From the NCBI RefSeq assembly GCF_008327825.1, contig NZ_AP019827.1, forward strand, positions 1,984,001-2,048,000: 64,000 bases of DNA, read 5' to 3'. The stretch is from Leptotrichia shahii. Its GTDB lineage: Bacteria > Fusobacteriota > Fusobacteriia > Fusobacteriales > Leptotrichiaceae. Positions 1 through 7,134 of the stretch are shown here, piece by piece. Position numbers and translations under genes: made by a program. A model generated the notes under the pieces. That model saw nothing but the letters and a program-made list of their open reading frames with translations. It ran no database searches and was not told the origin of the DNA. Every line of letters begins with the position of its first letter. The stretch's first letter is position 1.

Positions 1-178
1 ACAGTTCTTTAATATATCACAAGACCCTTTATTTTTTATTTTAAAAATATTGATTTTATATTTTAACTTAACTCTTTTTTAAAATTATATCAAATTTGAT
101 TAGTAAATAAATAAACAAATATTATAAAATTATAGAAAAATATTACTATATTTCATTTTTTTTTATCAATTTTTGGAC

Positions 179-184
179 TATACT
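179..184 (+). promoter_or_regulatory. putative -10 element of msrAB operon
   Basis: TATACT lies 50 bases before the msrAB start codon in a region with no other gene. No convincing -35 hexamer is visible at 16-18 bases upstream, so this is a weak call. A strong ribosome binding site (GGGAGGCGG, ending 4 bases before the ATG) follows. Confidence 0.3.
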
Positions 185-233
185 ATTCTTGTAGATACAA
201 AAAATATTTAAATATAAATCGGGAGGCGGTTTT

Positions 234-1307
234 ATGAAATCTAGAAGTCTACTATTATTTTTAATACTATCTTTAGCTTTATTTTCAGTAGTATTATCAA
301 ATAAAAATCGTAAAAACAGAAATGAAAATAAACCGAAAAAAGAAAATATGATTCAGACAGGGAACGAAAACATCAGGGAAATCTATCTTGCTGGTGGCTG
401 TTTCTGGGGTCTTGAGGCATATATGGAAAGAATCGACGGGGTAAAGGATGCTACGGTTGGCTATGCGAATGGTAAAACTGAAAAAACGAGTTATAATATT
501 GTCGCATCAACGGATCACGCAGAAACAGTTCACGTAAAATATGACGCGAACAAAATTTCTTTGAGCAAGCTTCTTAAATATTATTTTCAAGTTGTAGATC
601 CTACTAGCATTAATCAGCAGGGAAATGATAGAGGCAGACAATACAGAACAGGGATTTATTATACTAATCCCAAAGATAAAGAAATTATTTTACAGGAAAT
701 TGAAGAAGAGCAGAAAAAATATACAGATAAAATTCAAGTTGAAGTTCAGCCTTTGAAAAATTATATACTCGCAGAAGAATACCATCAGGACTATTTGAAA
801 AAAAATCCTAACGGATATTGTCACATTGATGTCAGTAAGGCAGATGAAGTTATTATTGATCCAAAAGATTATCCAAAACCAAGTGACGAAGAATTAAAAA
901 AACGGCTTACTCCACTGCAGTACAGCGTTACACAGAAAAAAAATACTGAACATTCTTTTTCAAACGAGTACTGGGACAATCATGAAGCTGGAATTTATGT
1001 GGACATAACAACAGGAGAGCCATTATTTTCCTCAAAAGATAAATATGATTCTGGCTGTGGCTGGCCAAGTTTTACAAAACCTATTTCAAAAGATGTTGTA
1101 ACTTATGCAAATGATACAAGTTTTAATATGGTAAGGACAGAAGTGCTTAGTCGAAGCGGAAAAGCCCACTTGGGACATGTTTTTGATGATGGGCCTAAAG
1201 ACAAAGGCGGGCTTCGTTATTGCATAAACAGTGCTTCAATTAAATTTATCCCATTAAAAGATATGGAAAAAGAGCATTATGGATATTTAATAAAATTAGT
1301 TCAGTAA
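234..1307 (+). CDS. msrAB: Membrane-anchored MsrA-MsrB fusion, peptide methionine sulfoxide reductase
   Basis: Reduces both epimers of methionine sulfoxide in oxidised proteins. Residues 1-22 form a hydrophobic N-terminal signal or anchor followed by a basic linker, so the enzyme should act outside the cytoplasmic membrane. The MsrA domain comes first, with the GCFWG motif (catalytic Cys56). The MsrB domain follows from about residue 220, with the SGCGWPSF motif, the HLGHVFDD motif and the catalytic Cys in RYCINSAS. The size of 357 residues is normal for a fused MsrAB. The ATG is preceded by GGGAGGCGG. ccdA starts 24 bases downstream and a thioredoxin-like gene follows, giving a self-contained electron supply. 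The family assignment is certain; extracytoplasmic location is inferred from the N-terminus. Confidence 0.95.
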   Translation: MKSRSLLLFLILSLALFSVVLSNKNRKNRNENKPKKENMIQTGNENIREIYLAGGCFWGLEAYMERIDGVKDATVGYANGKTEKTSYNIVASTDHAETVHVKYDANKISLSKLLKYYFQVVDPTSINQQGNDRGRQYRTGIYYTNPKDKEIILQEIEEEQKKYTDKIQVEVQPLKNYILAEEYHQDYLKKNPNGYCHIDVSKADEVIIDPKDYPKPSDEELKKRLTPLQYSVTQKKNTEHSFSNEYWDNHEAGIYVDITTGEPLFSSKDKYDSGCGWPSFTKPISKDVVTYANDTSFNMVRTEVLSRSGKAHLGHVFDDGPKDKGGLRYCINSASIKFIPLKDMEKEHYGYLIKLVQ

Positions 1308-1331
1308 AATGAACAGGATAGGAGATAATTT

Positions 1332-1970
1332 ATGTTTAATCAGCCATTACTGGTAGGAAGCGTATTTTTAGGAGGGGTAGCAAGTTTTCTATCTCCATGT
1401 ATTCTTCCCATTGTTCCTGTATATTTGGGAATTTTAAGCAAAGGAAAAAAAACTGTGCTTAATACCTTTCTATTTATTTTAGGTCTTTCACTTACTTTTG
1501 TAAGCATTGGCTTTAGTTTTAGTTTTCTTACGGGAATTTTCTTTAATGACACTATAAAAGTTTTGGCAGGAATACTTGTAATAATACTGGGATTACATCA
1601 GACAGGCATCTTAAAATTTAACTTTTTAGAAAAAAATAAATCTGTAAATTTGGATTTAATTGAGAAAAATTCTTCATTACAGGCTTTTTTGCTAGGATTG
1701 ACATTTAGTCTAGGGTGGACTCCGTGTGTAGGCCCTATTCTTGCCTCGGTGCTTACTCTTGCAGGCGAAAAAGGATCTGCAGTCTATGGAGGGCTAATGA
1801 TGTTTATATACGTCTTAGGACTTGCCACTCCATTTGTTCTATTTTCCTTTTTCTCTCAGGAATTGCTAAAAAAAGTACGAGCTTTAAATCAATACACAAA
1901 CTATTTTAAAATCTTTGGAGGATTTCTAATTATATTTATGGGAATTTTGCTAATAATGAATAAGTTTTAA
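1332..1970 (+). CDS. ccdA: CcdA-like thiol-disulfide transmembrane electron carrier
   Basis: A polytopic membrane protein of 212 residues, the usual size for CcdA (the membrane core of DsbD). It passes electrons from cytoplasmic thioredoxin to extracytoplasmic thiol proteins. The two redox cysteines sit in the expected places: Cys23 in SFLSPCILP and Cys132 in GWTPCVGP. About six hydrophobic segments are visible. It lies between msrAB and a secreted thioredoxin-like gene, so its likely job is to recycle that thioredoxin and, through it, MsrAB. The ATG is preceded by AGGAGATAA. A role in cytochrome c maturation is possible in other bacteria, but no cytochrome genes are nearby. Confidence 0.92.
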   Translation: MFNQPLLVGSVFLGGVASFLSPCILPIVPVYLGILSKGKKTVLNTFLFILGLSLTFVSIGFSFSFLTGIFFNDTIKVLAGILVIILGLHQTGILKFNFLEKNKSVNLDLIEKNSSLQAFLLGLTFSLGWTPCVGPILASVLTLAGEKGSAVYGGLMMFIYVLGLATPFVLFSFFSQELLKKVRALNQYTNYFKIFGGFLIIFMGILLIMNKF

Positions 1971-2028
1971 TAATTTTATTTTTTAAATTTTATAAAACAA
2001 TTAGTAATCAAAATAACTTAAAAAATAA

Positions 2029-2058
2029 TTACAAAAAATATTTTAAATTTGCTATAAT
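2029..2058 (+). promoter_or_regulatory. sigma70-type promoter for the thioredoxin/two-component genes
   Basis: TTACAA (2029-2034), an 18-base spacer and a perfect TATAAT (2053-2058) stand 20 bases before the ATG of the thioredoxin-like gene, inside the 108-base gap after ccdA. This suggests the last three genes can be transcribed independently of msrAB-ccdA. Confidence 0.6.
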
Positions 2059-2078
2059 ACAGAAAGGAAGTAATTTTT

Positions 2079-2549
2079 ATGAAAAAATTAATTGTAACAA
2101 TTGTAACTTTGTTGAGTTTTGGATCGATTTCATTTGGAAATACATTGCAAGGAGTTCAGTTAAAGGACATTAATAATAAACCTGTTTCCCTTAACAAGTA
2201 CAAAGGTAAGAAAATATATATTAAAATGTGGGCTTCATGGTGTCCTATCTGTCTTTCGGGATTAAGCGAAATTAATTCTTTAAGTGCAGATAAAAGTAAG
2301 AATTTTACAGTTATAACAATTGCTTCTCCGGGACAAAAAGGAGAAAAACCTACAGCTAAATTTATTCAGTGGTATAAAGGGCTTAATTACAAAAATACTA
2401 CTGTTTTGCTGGACGAAAAGGGAGAAGTGCTAAAAAGGGCAAAAGTTTTGGGATATCCTTCAAACATTATATTGGATGGGAACTTGAATATTGTTAAAAC
2501 TTTGCCGGGACATCTGACTACTGCACAAATCAAAGGAGCTGTTAAATAA
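2079..2549 (+). CDS. Secreted thioredoxin-like (TlpA/ResA-type) protein
   Basis: A 156-residue thioredoxin-fold protein. It has a signal peptide (about residues 1-20, cleaved after SFG), the active-site motif WASWCPIC (Cys55 and Cys58) and a cis-proline in the GYPSN segment. There is no lipobox cysteine, so it is secreted or anchored by an uncleaved signal. By position it should carry electrons from CcdA to MsrAB, as in the MsrAB-CcdA-Etrx arrangements described in other bacteria. The downstream response-regulator gene begins with GTG directly after this stop codon, so the two are translationally coupled. Confident for family; the partner assignment is inferred from context. Confidence 0.88.
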   Translation: MKKLIVTIVTLLSFGSISFGNTLQGVQLKDINNKPVSLNKYKGKKIYIKMWASWCPICLSGLSEINSLSADKSKNFTVITIASPGQKGEKPTAKFIQWYKGLNYKNTTVLLDEKGEVLKRAKVLGYPSNIILDGNLNIVKTLPGHLTTAQIKGAVK

Positions 2550-3332
2550 GTGTATAGTATTTTAATAATTGATGATGAACCGATTATAAGAAGAGGTATT
2601 AAAACCTTTATTGATTTTGAAAAATATAAGATAAGTGATGTTTATGAGGCAGAAGACGGTAATTCTGCCTTTAAGACTTTTTCAGAAGTCTTGCCTGACC
2701 TTGTCTTGCTGGATATAAATATTCCCTTTAAAAATGGGCTGACTCTTGCGGAGGAAATGAAATATCTGAAAAGTGATGTTAAGATAGCCATTATTTCTGG
2801 ATATGACTATTTTGAATATGCTCAAAAGGCTTTAAAAATCGGAGTTGAAGACTATATTTTAAAACCTGTTTCAAAAACGGATATAAATGAAATAATTTCA
2901 AAACTTATATATAAGCTGGAAGAAGATAAAAAATATAACGAAGCAAGAAAAATTATTAATAAAATTAGTCAAATTGAGAAATCTGATAAAAATATTTCTC
3001 ATAGCAAGTATAAAGATATTTTAACAAAAAAAATTGAAGAAAAATACAGCGATATTTCCTTTAACTTAAATTCTCTAGCGGACGAAATGAATTTATCTTC
3101 TGGATATTTGAGTTCACTTTTTAAAAATTTGTTTGGTATTCCTTTTCAGGACTATTTGAATAATATGCGGATGGAAAAGGCAAAGCTGCTGCTTTTGACA
3201 ACAGATCTGAAAAATTATCAAATTGGAGAACTTGTAGGAATGGAAAACTTTAATTATTTCAATTCAAAATTTAAAAAAACTTTTGGAATGACACCGAAAG
3301 AATTTAAGAAAAGTGTGCTGGAAAAACTATGA
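2550..3332 (+). CDS. AraC-type response regulator (YesN-like)
   Basis: A 260-residue two-component regulator. The N-terminal receiver domain spans about residues 1-120, with acidic pocket Asp8-Asp9, phospho-acceptor Asp55 (LLDINIP) and a lysine in the YILKPVS motif. The C-terminal AraC DNA-binding domain (about 160-260) shows typical SSGYLSSLFK and MTPKEFKK segments. It begins with GTG immediately after the preceding TAA; the ribosome site AAGGAG lies within the end of the thioredoxin gene. It overlaps the sensor-kinase gene by four bases (ATGA). The pair likely senses oxidative or envelope damage and controls this operon, as reported for a comparable msrAB-linked system in Fusobacterium (from memory). 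Confidence 0.92.
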   Translation: MYSILIIDDEPIIRRGIKTFIDFEKYKISDVYEAEDGNSAFKTFSEVLPDLVLLDINIPFKNGLTLAEEMKYLKSDVKIAIISGYDYFEYAQKALKIGVEDYILKPVSKTDINEIISKLIYKLEEDKKYNEARKIINKISQIEKSDKNISHSKYKDILTKKIEEKYSDISFNLNSLADEMNLSSGYLSSLFKNLFGIPFQDYLNNMRMEKAKLLLLTTDLKNYQIGELVGMENFNYFNSKFKKTFGMTPKEFKKSVLEKL

Positions 3333-4999
3333 AACTAAAAAGAACTCTGAAAAACTCGATGCTGCTTCAGCTGTTTTTTTATTATATTATTGGAAATCTT
3401 CTGTTTGTACTTTTTTTAAGCAGTATTTTTTACTATACTTCAAAATACATCATAATGAACAAGGAAATTGAGTATACTAACGAAAATGTAATGAGTACAT
3501 CACGTTATATCACACTTTATGTTGAGAAATTACAAAATATAATTAATCTTTTGTCCGTTAATGCGGATGTTAGAAATTTTTTAACATTGGGAAATAATAA
3601 TTCAAAAAAAAGTATTGAAAAAATGGTTTATTCAATTCTCGATAATAATAAAGGGATAAAAAATATTACTGTGATTGGAAAAAATGGTAGTATTATTTCC
3701 AGTGATAAAAATAACGATATGAAAATATCAGCAAATATGATGAAGGAAAAATGGTATGTTGACGCAATAAATAATTCAGATATGCCTGTTTTCAATCCAG
3801 TCAGAAAAGATGAAGATTCTTCCATGAACTCTAATTCGTGGTTTTTGTCAATTAGTCGGGATATAAAAAATTCAAAAGGAGAGAATCTGGGAGTTATTGT
3901 ATTTGATATAAAATATGAAATGTTTGAAAGGTATTTACGTTCTAATGCTTTTGGAAGACAAAGTGACAGCATTATTATAGATAATCATGGCAATGTGATT
4001 TATTACAGAGATGTAAAATGTTTTGCTGATAAAAAATGTCTTGAAAAATTTTCAGAAAAGAATAAAAATAAAGATACATATTTATACGAAACACAGATTG
4101 AAAATACAAACTGGAATTTAAGAAGCCTTGCAAACACAAATGACCTAGTTACGTTGAAGAAAAATTTTTCTCACATAGTTATCATTATTTTCCTATTTTC
4201 ACTAGCTTTTTCCTCTATTATTACATTTATCGTAATAACAAAGATTCTAAAGCCTTTAATAAAACTGGAAAATCATATGCAAAACTTTGAAAATAATCTA
4301 CGGGAATTTCATTTAAGTGAAAAAACAGGCTATGAAATTCAGAACCTTGTGGAACATTTTAATGTAATGGTTGAAAAGATAAAATATTTGCGGGAATATG
4401 AAATAAAGGCTCTTCACAGCCAGATTAATCCACATTTTCTGTATAACACGCTAGATACAATCATTTGGATGGCAGAATTTGAAGACAATGAAAAAGTAAT
4501 CAGCATTACAAAATCACTTGCAAACTATTTTAGGCTTTCCCTTAGCAACGGACACGAAAAAATACCGTTAAAAGATGAAATTATGCACACTAAAGAATAT
4601 TTATTCATACAAAAGCAAAGATATGAAGATAAACTTTCCTATTTTTTCAACATAGAAGACGAAAGCCTTCTTTCCATCGAAGTTCCAAAAATCATAATCC
4701 AGCCAATTGTAGAAAACTCCATCTATCACGGAATAAAAAACCTTTCTGGAAACGGAATTATCACAATAGACGTTTACAGACAAAACAGCACTATCAATAT
4801 CTCAGTCAAAGACAACGGAATAGGCTTTGAAAAAGCTAAACAGTTCAAAAAGAGCAAAACTGGCGGTGTAGGAATTCAAAATGTCGATAAAAGAATAAAA
4901 TTCTATTACGGCAAAAATTACGGAGTATTTATAAATAAAGACAGCAAAACCAAAGGAGCGGAAGTAGTTATAAAAATTCCTTTTAAATCAAGTTTGTAA
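3329..4999 (+). CDS. Sensor histidine kinase (YesM-like)
   Basis: Membrane sensor of 556 residues. A first transmembrane helix at about residues 10-40 is followed by an extracellular sensing region to about 280 (Cache-like by position), then a second helix, a HAMP-like linker and the His_kinase domain. The phosphorylated His is about residue 369 in the INPHFLYNTLDT motif, typical of the LytS/YesM class. The ATP-binding part carries PIVENSIYHG and DNGIGF. It overlaps the response regulator by four bases, so they form one signalling pair. Nothing in the sequence identifies the ligand. A role in regulating methionine-sulfoxide repair is inferred from operon position. Confidence 0.92.
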   Translation: MKLKRTLKNSMLLQLFFYYIIGNLLFVLFLSSIFYYTSKYIIMNKEIEYTNENVMSTSRYITLYVEKLQNIINLLSVNADVRNFLTLGNNNSKKSIEKMVYSILDNNKGIKNITVIGKNGSIISSDKNNDMKISANMMKEKWYVDAINNSDMPVFNPVRKDEDSSMNSNSWFLSISRDIKNSKGENLGVIVFDIKYEMFERYLRSNAFGRQSDSIIIDNHGNVIYYRDVKCFADKKCLEKFSEKNKNKDTYLYETQIENTNWNLRSLANTNDLVTLKKNFSHIVIIIFLFSLAFSSIITFIVITKILKPLIKLENHMQNFENNLREFHLSEKTGYEIQNLVEHFNVMVEKIKYLREYEIKALHSQINPHFLYNTLDTIIWMAEFEDNEKVISITKSLANYFRLSLSNGHEKIPLKDEIMHTKEYLFIQKQRYEDKLSYFFNIEDESLLSIEVPKIIIQPIVENSIYHGIKNLSGNGIITIDVYRQNSTINISVKDNGIGFEKAKQFKKSKTGGVGIQNVDKRIKFYYGKNYGVFINKDSKTKGAEVVIKIPFKSSL

Positions 5000-5071
5000 T
5001 GTATTCTCAATCCCTTTTAAAATCAAAAAATTGAACTCTTGTTTAAAAATAGTTTTTTATAATGTTATTCT

Positions 5072-5094
5072 AAAAAAAAAAAAAAAAAAAAAAA
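5072..5094 (+). repeat. homopolymer of 23 A immediately upstream of a promoter
   Basis: An uninterrupted run of 23 A ends one base before the GACAAT segment of the promoter for the micro-lipoprotein genes. It is by far the longest homopolymer I noticed in the window. Such tracts vary in length by slipped-strand mispairing and, at this position, could also act as an UP-type A-tract contacted by RNA polymerase alpha subunits. Confidence 0.9.
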
Positions 5095-5122
5095 GACAAT
5101 TATCATAAAAATGTGTTATAAT
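5093..5122 (+). promoter_or_regulatory. promoter of the micro-lipoprotein pair
   Basis: A perfect TATAAT (5117-5122) stands 18 bases after a weak -35 (AAGACA, 5093-5098). The -35 overlaps the last two bases of the poly-A run, so any change in tract length alters the sequence directly at and above the -35. The first start codon follows at 5150. Confidence 0.55.
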
Positions 5123-5149
5123 CCAAAAAAATATAGTGGAGATGATAAT

Positions 5150-5323
5150 ATGAAAAAGTTATTTTTGATTGTAATTCTTGCTCTGACTACAGTAAGTTGT
5201 GAACTTTTTAGTCCAAGTTATTGGAACAGAGTAACTGAAAGCAGAAGAGAAAATGGAGAAAGATGTTATATAAAAAATGGAAATGCTTATTGTGTAGATA
5301 GAGATGGTAATAGGCTTTATTAA
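5150..5323 (+). CDS. Micro-lipoprotein A (57 aa), unknown function
   Basis: Encodes 57 residues: a short signal peptide ending in the lipobox TVSC (Cys17), leaving a mature lipoprotein of about 41 residues. The start chosen is the ATG at 5150, eight bases after GGAG; a longer reading from 5111 would start within the -10 element. The C-terminus carries the pattern CYxxxGNxYCxDxDGN, shared residue for residue with the gene directly downstream, so this is one member of a tandem pair. Two cysteines eight residues apart could form a disulfide after export. I do not recognise the family. Confidence 0.75.
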   Translation: MKKLFLIVILALTTVSCELFSPSYWNRVTESRRENGERCYIKNGNAYCVDRDGNRLY

Positions 5324-5352
5324 TAAATTATTTTTGATTGGAGTTGATGGAT

Positions 5353-5523
5353 TTGAAAAAATTGATTTTGATTACTGTTTTGGGAATGGCTGTGGTTAGT
5401 TGCAGTCTACTTGATAATGAAGCATATCAGGAAATGAAAAGGGATAGAGCTGAAAGAGGATACCATTGTTATAAGCAATATGGAAATGTTTATTGTGAAG
5501 ATAAAGACGGAAATAGTTATTAA
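5353..5523 (+). CDS. Micro-lipoprotein B (about 56 aa), paralogue of A
   Basis: A tandem paralogue of the preceding gene with a 29-base gap. I place the start at TTG 5353, nine bases after GGAG. This makes the signal peptide align with the first copy so that the lipobox cysteine (VVSC) is again residue 17; an upstream ATG at 5347 is too close to the ribosome site. The shared C-terminal pattern CYxxxGNxYCxDxDGN is intact, while the middle has diverged. A hairpin terminator follows. Function unknown; acidic and basic residues alternate around the cysteines. Confidence 0.7.
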   Translation: MKKLILITVLGMAVVSCSLLDNEAYQEMKRDRAERGYHCYKQYGNVYCEDKDGNSY

Positions 5524-5536
5524 TAAATCATTATGT

Positions 5537-5572
5537 GAAGAAGTGGAATTTTTGAGATTCTGCTTCTTTTTT
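5537..5572 (+). terminator. intrinsic terminator of the micro-lipoprotein operon
   Basis: The arm GAAGAAG..GAAT (5537-5549) pairs with ATTC..CTTCTT (5557-5568) across a seven-base loop and is followed by T residues. Confidence 0.7.
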
Positions 5573-5598
5573 GCTTTTGAAGAAGAAAAAATTATTAT

Positions 5599-5655
5599 TA
5601 TACTAAATCTCGGTTAAATAAGAAATTTATTATAAATTTTTCTAATAAAGAATAA
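5599..5655 (+). repeat. partial copy of the dispersed intergenic repeat
   Basis: The segment beginning TACTAAATCTCGGTTAAATA resembles the left half of better copies at 14504 and 22331 (TACTAAAC.TC.TTTAAAAA), without the GGGG/CCCC core. A further half-copy lies at about 5030-5065, next to the poly-A run. Decayed; moderate confidence only. Confidence 0.4.
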
Positions 5656-5706
5656 CAACTCAATATTTTTAAATAATTAAAATATAATTTTTACTCTTTA
5701 AAATCC

Positions 5707-5824
5707 GTCGGAGCATTTTTCTGTGCTGACAAAACTGTTTGAGCACAGCGAGTTTTTTGGCAGTGCAGAAAAATGTCATAGACTAGCCATAGGTCGTAGG
5801 ATTTGCGGCAATGAGCAATCCTAC
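5707..5824 (+). ncRNA. candidate structured RNA element, copy A
   Basis: Order of parts: GTCG (5707-5710); arm CATTTTTCTG (5714-5723) pairing perfectly with CAGAAAAATG (5766-5775); inside it CTGTTTGAG (5735-5743) and GCGAGTTT (5748-5755); then TAGACTAGC (5779-5787) and a terminal hairpin (5796-5824) with loop GGCAATGA. The same order, spacing and conserved blocks recur at 30536-30709, where the outer stem has a different sequence but still pairs. The 5' GTCG can pair with CGGC at the terminal loop, giving a possible pseudoknot. No protein is encoded. The family is not identified; Rfam covariance models would decide whether it is known. Confidence 0.6.
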
Positions 5825-5887
5825 AGAAATAAAAAAGAAAAAACATAGTAATATGGAAAAATATTTATTAATTAAAATATACAAAAA

Positions 5888-5925
5888 ATACCCTAATTGT
5901 TTTAATTAGAGTATCTTCCTAAAAA
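5888..5925 (-). terminator. terminator of upp
   Basis: Read on the minus strand, ATACTCTAATT pairs with AATTAGGGTAT, followed by TTTTTT. It lies 12 bases beyond the upp stop codon. Confidence 0.75.
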
Positions 5926-5935
5926 ATCCATTTTA

Positions 5936-6559
5936 CTATTTTGTTCCAAATATTCTATCTCCTGCATCTCCCAATCCTGGATAGATATACGCATGTTCAT
6001 TAAGTCCATCATCAATTGCCGCAATGTATAAGTCAACATCGGGATGTTTTTCAGTAAATTTCTTTATTCCTTCAGGAGCACCAATGATACAAAGCACCGT
6101 TATGTTTTTTACGCCTTTTTCTTTCAAATAGTCAAGTGTGTAAATCATTGAACCTCCTGTTGCAAGCATTGGATCTACTACGAAAACTTGACTTTCAACA
6201 ACATTTGTTGGCATTTTTGCGTAATAGTAGACTGGCTCTAAGGTTTCTTCGTTTCTGTAAACTCCCAGATGCCCTACTTTTGCATTTGGAAGAAGCTGCA
6301 GTATTCCATCTATCATTCCAAGTCCTGCTCTTAGGATGGGAACTAATGTTATTGGCTTATCTAGAACTTTTGTAGTAGTTTTCTGAATAGGAGTTTCTGT
6401 TTCAATCTCCTTGAGCGGCAAATGTTTTGTTGCTTCATAAACCATAAGTCCTGCTATTTCGTTTAGGCTTTCCCTAAAAAGTTTAGTATCTGTATGTTTA
6501 TTTCTCAAATTTGAAAGTTTATGTTCAATTAGTGGATGTTTCAATTCAAAAACTGCCAT
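5936..6559 (-). CDS. upp: Uracil phosphoribosyltransferase
   Basis: Converts uracil and PRPP to UMP in pyrimidine salvage; cytoplasmic. The 207-residue length is typical. The PRPP-binding loop [11 protein letters not shown] (around Asp129) and the C-terminal uracil-binding segment ending [10 protein letters not shown] are present. It is transcribed alone on the minus strand with its own terminator; a dispersed repeat copy fills the gap upstream. No unusual residues seen. Confidence 0.96.
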   Translation of the reverse strand: MAVFELKHPLIEHKLSNLRNKHTDTKLFRESLNEIAGLMVYEATKHLPLKEIETETPIQKTTTKVLDKPITLVPILRAGLGMIDGILQLLPNAKVGHLGVYRNEETLEPVYYYAKMPTNVVESQVFVVDPMLATGGSMIYTLDYLKEKGVKNITVLCIIGAPEGIKKFTEKHPDVDLYIAAIDDGLNEHAYIYPGLGDAGDRIFGTK

Positions 6560-6620
6560 TAATAATCACTCCGTTCTTTTTTATATTCAAACTACTTTTT
6601 CATTTAATACCCAAATTCCA

Positions 6621-6712
6621 TTTAAAAAACAGAAATTATATCTTATACTGTTTACTGACAAGGAAGCTTGACCTCTTACGAGAAAATTATAATTAATTTA
6701 CTATTTAATTGG
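6621..6712 (+). repeat. dispersed intergenic repeat, copy 1
   Basis: Contains the left part TTTAAAAAACAGAAATTATA and the core TGACAAGGAAGCTTGACCTC at 6655-6674, followed by an AT-rich right part ending TATTTAATTGG. It matches copies at 14504, 16405, 22331 and 23285 in order and length, with a decayed palindromic core. Confidence 0.55.
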
Positions 6713-6735
6713 AAGATAGTATAAAATTATATTTT

Positions 6736-7032
6736 TTACAAAATAATATCTTCAACTGGCATAATAACTGCTCCCATAGAAATCCCTCTGCCTAAGTCTA
6801 TTTTCATAATTTTTATAATCCGCAAAATTTCTTCTGCATGCTCATCTTCTAGATAAGTAATTAGAATACTATCTGTTCCTGGCCAAACATGTGTATTAAA
6901 ATGCTTAAAAGTTTTACTCCAGGAGCTATGAACAGTTGGAACTATAAAATATTGATCTATTCCATATTCTCTCAATTCCTCTTTCATTTTTTCAGTATAA
7001 AACGAATCAAAATATATCTCTAATCTTTTCAC
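6736..7032 (-). CDS. Small PII-like transporter-associated protein
   Basis: A 98-residue cytoplasmic protein with no signal peptide. It resembles the small ferredoxin-fold or PII-like proteins (PG0541-type) that accompany RND efflux pumps: an initial strand (RLEIYFDSFY), a central GTDSILITYLEDEHAEEIL segment and a C-terminal strand GAVIMPVEDIIL. It lies 102 bases downstream of the RND pump gene on the same strand, so it is probably the last gene of that operon. A role in sensing or modulating the pump is suggested by fold and position, not shown by the sequence. Confidence 0.65.
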   Translation of the reverse strand: MKRLEIYFDSFYTEKMKEELREYGIDQYFIVPTVHSSWSKTFKHFNTHVWPGTDSILITYLEDEHAEEILRIIKIMKIDLGRGISMGAVIMPVEDIIL

Positions 7033-7069
7033 AAAATTCTCCTCTCTACTCTTTATAAATTTAACTTTA

Positions 7070-7109
7070 TTCGATAACTCACAAAAATTATATTTTACAA
7101 ATTATCGAA
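7070..7109. repeat. inverted repeat between the pump gene and the small PII-like gene
   Basis: TTCGATAA (7070-7077) and TTATCGAA (7102-7109) are perfect complements separated by 24 bases, in the gap between the two minus-strand genes. There is no T-run, so an mRNA-stability hairpin or operator is as likely as a terminator. Confidence 0.35.
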
Positions 7110-7134
7110 CATTCCAATAAATCAAAGAATCGAA

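Noticed and set aside
3628-3972. 114-codon frame antisense to the sensor kinase gene
   Set aside because: Lies wholly inside a well-supported gene on the other strand, with no ribosome site or recognisable domain.
5353-5523. longer start for micro-lipoprotein B at TTG 5338 or ATG 5347
   Set aside because: Both overlap or crowd the GGAG ribosome site and extend the signal peptide beyond the alignment with copy A; TTG 5353 fits better.
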